Assembly: GCA_023430945.1 (NCBI GenBank)
Contig: JAEYYE010000237.1
Location: 1-7,247 of the forward strand
Reading direction: 5' to 3'
DNA: 7,247 bases
From: Bacteroidota bacterium
GTDB lineage: Bacteria > Bacteroidota > Bacteroidia > Flavobacteriales_F > PHOS-HE28
Shown: positions 6,742-7,247 of the stretch, one piece after another
Layout: each line of letters opens with the position of its first letter
Numbering within the stretch: the stretch's first letter is position 1
The notes under the pieces: generated by a model
Database searches by the model: none
The model's input: the letters and a program-made list of their open reading frames with translations, nothing else
What the model was told of the DNA's origin: nothing
Position numbers and translations under genes: made by a program

Positions 6742-6781
6742 CGGGCGGCGCGCTGGGTTACGATATGGGCCAAGCCCGATC
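6739..6781. repeat. 8-bp inverted repeat in the gap before the adhesin
   Basis: Arms GATCGGGC (6739-6746) and GCCCGATC (6774-6781) are perfect reverse complements separated by 27 bases, and the right arm ends exactly at the stop codon of the epimerase-like gene. A nested 4-bp stem (GGGC/GCCC with a 3-base loop, 6767-6777) competes with it. No T-run follows on either strand, so it is not a standard terminator. The rest of the 75-bp gap shows no clear Bacteroidota promoter (TTG ... TAnnTTTG). Confidence 0.45.
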
Positions 6782-7247
6782 CTATTCGCAGGCGCCGCCA
6801 GCAAGCGAAGGGGCGATGTTCACTGGCCGGCTGGAAGGCTGCTCCTTCCTTCCCAGAAGATCGACGAGCGCACTCGTGATCCCGGGAAGATCGAATTCGA
6901 ATCCTTCCTGCAACAAGCGTGTCGGCACCACGCGGCGGCTCTTGAGGATCAGTTCGGTCTCGGTCCGCATGAAAAAGGCGCCCACCTCCAACATCCACTG
7001 CGGCTTCGGGAAATGGACCCACGGCCTGATGTGCGCGCGCAGTGCCTCCATCAACATCCGATCGCGGACCGGTTCAGGTGCGGCCAGATCGTAAACACCT
7101 TCCGCCTTCTGTGAATGCATGATGAATTCGATCGCGCGCACAAGATCCTTTCCATGGATCCAGCTCACGAATTGTTCACCGCTCCCATGCCTTCCACCCA
7201 GACCGATCCGAGTAAGCGCAGCAAGCCGCGGCAGCACTCCGCCCGAT
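6782..7247 (-). CDS. TIGR01777/YfcH-type SDR family protein, C-terminal part (partial)
   Basis: The frame is open from the right edge to a TAG at 6784-6782 (154 codons in the window). GTG at 7237 is just an internal Val: the reading continues upstream as SGGVLPRLAALTRIGLGGRH, which fits the family pattern. The segment GLGGRHGSGEQFVSWIHGKD with DLVRAIEFIM is typical of the YfcH-like extended SDR 'sugar-nucleotide epimerase' family, and MRTETELILKSRRVVPTRLL with GFEFDLP matches its C-terminal DUF1731 domain. The N-terminal Rossmann NAD(P)-binding part lies outside the window. Family members are cytoplasmic and their substrate is generally unknown; an epimerase activity is assumed from homology only. 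About 20 residues (RKEQPSS...GGACE) extend past the usual domain end. It is on the same strand as the adhesin with a 75-bp gap; no functional tie is evident. Confidence 0.9.
   Translation of the reverse strand, partial: SGGVLPRLAALTRIGLGGRHGSGEQFVSWIHGKDLVRAIEFIMHSQKAEGVYDLAAPEPVRDRMLMEALRAHIRPWVHFPKPQWMLEVGAFFMRTETELILKSRRVVPTRLLQEGFEFDLPGITSALVDLLGRKEQPSSRPVNIAPSLAGGACE

Noticed and set aside
6739..6781. Rho-independent terminator between the epimerase-like gene and the adhesin
   Set aside because: The stem is only 8 bp with a 27-base loop and there is no T-run after it on either strand.
6624..7094. Overlapping frames on both strands across the epimerase end and the gap (6624-7022 minus, 6642-7094 plus)
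   Set aside because: Both conflict with the epimerase-like frame at 6782-7247 and with the adhesin start, which carry clear family signatures; neither product is recognisable.

Overview
The window looks like a piece of a Bacteroidota chromosome, fairly GC-rich for that phylum. The evidence is a giant surface protein ending in a type B sorting domain of the type IX secretion system (T9SS, the 'gliding motility-associated C-terminal domain'), followed directly by a PorP/SprF-family outer-membrane protein gene. That pairing is characteristic of Bacteroidota; the exact order or genus cannot be fixed from this sequence. All supported genes lie on the minus strand, so reading order runs from high to low coordinates.

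Layout in transcription order. (1) 7247-6782: C-terminal part of a YfcH/TIGR01777-type SDR 'epimerase', running off the right edge. (2) 6781-6707: a 75-bp gap with two short inverted-symmetry elements and no convincing terminator or promoter. (3) 6706-476: a roughly 2,080-residue modular adhesin. It has a signal peptide, a conserved N-terminal region, five tandem copies of a 239-residue composite repeat (SprB-like / Ig-like 'WSGG' / SprB-like), one extra SprB-like module, two Ig-like segments, two PKD domains and a type B C-terminal sorting domain. (4) 479-1: the first half of a PorP/SprF-family gene whose ATG overlaps the adhesin stop (ATGA), running off the left edge.

How the genes work together (inference from known SprB/SprF pairs): the adhesin crosses the inner membrane by Sec, is exported over the outer membrane by the T9SS through its C-terminal domain, and needs the co-translated PorP/SprF partner for secretion or retention at the cell surface. 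The epimerase-like gene has no evident functional link. The most notable signal is the repeat array: five units of 239, 239, 238, 239 and 239 residues that align almost without gaps, each with six cysteines at fixed positions, while their DNA has diverged at synonymous sites. A period-two similarity pattern (unit 2 like 4, unit 3 like 5) points to past duplication of a two-unit block. No RNA genes, CRISPR arrays, insertion sequences or phage genes were seen.
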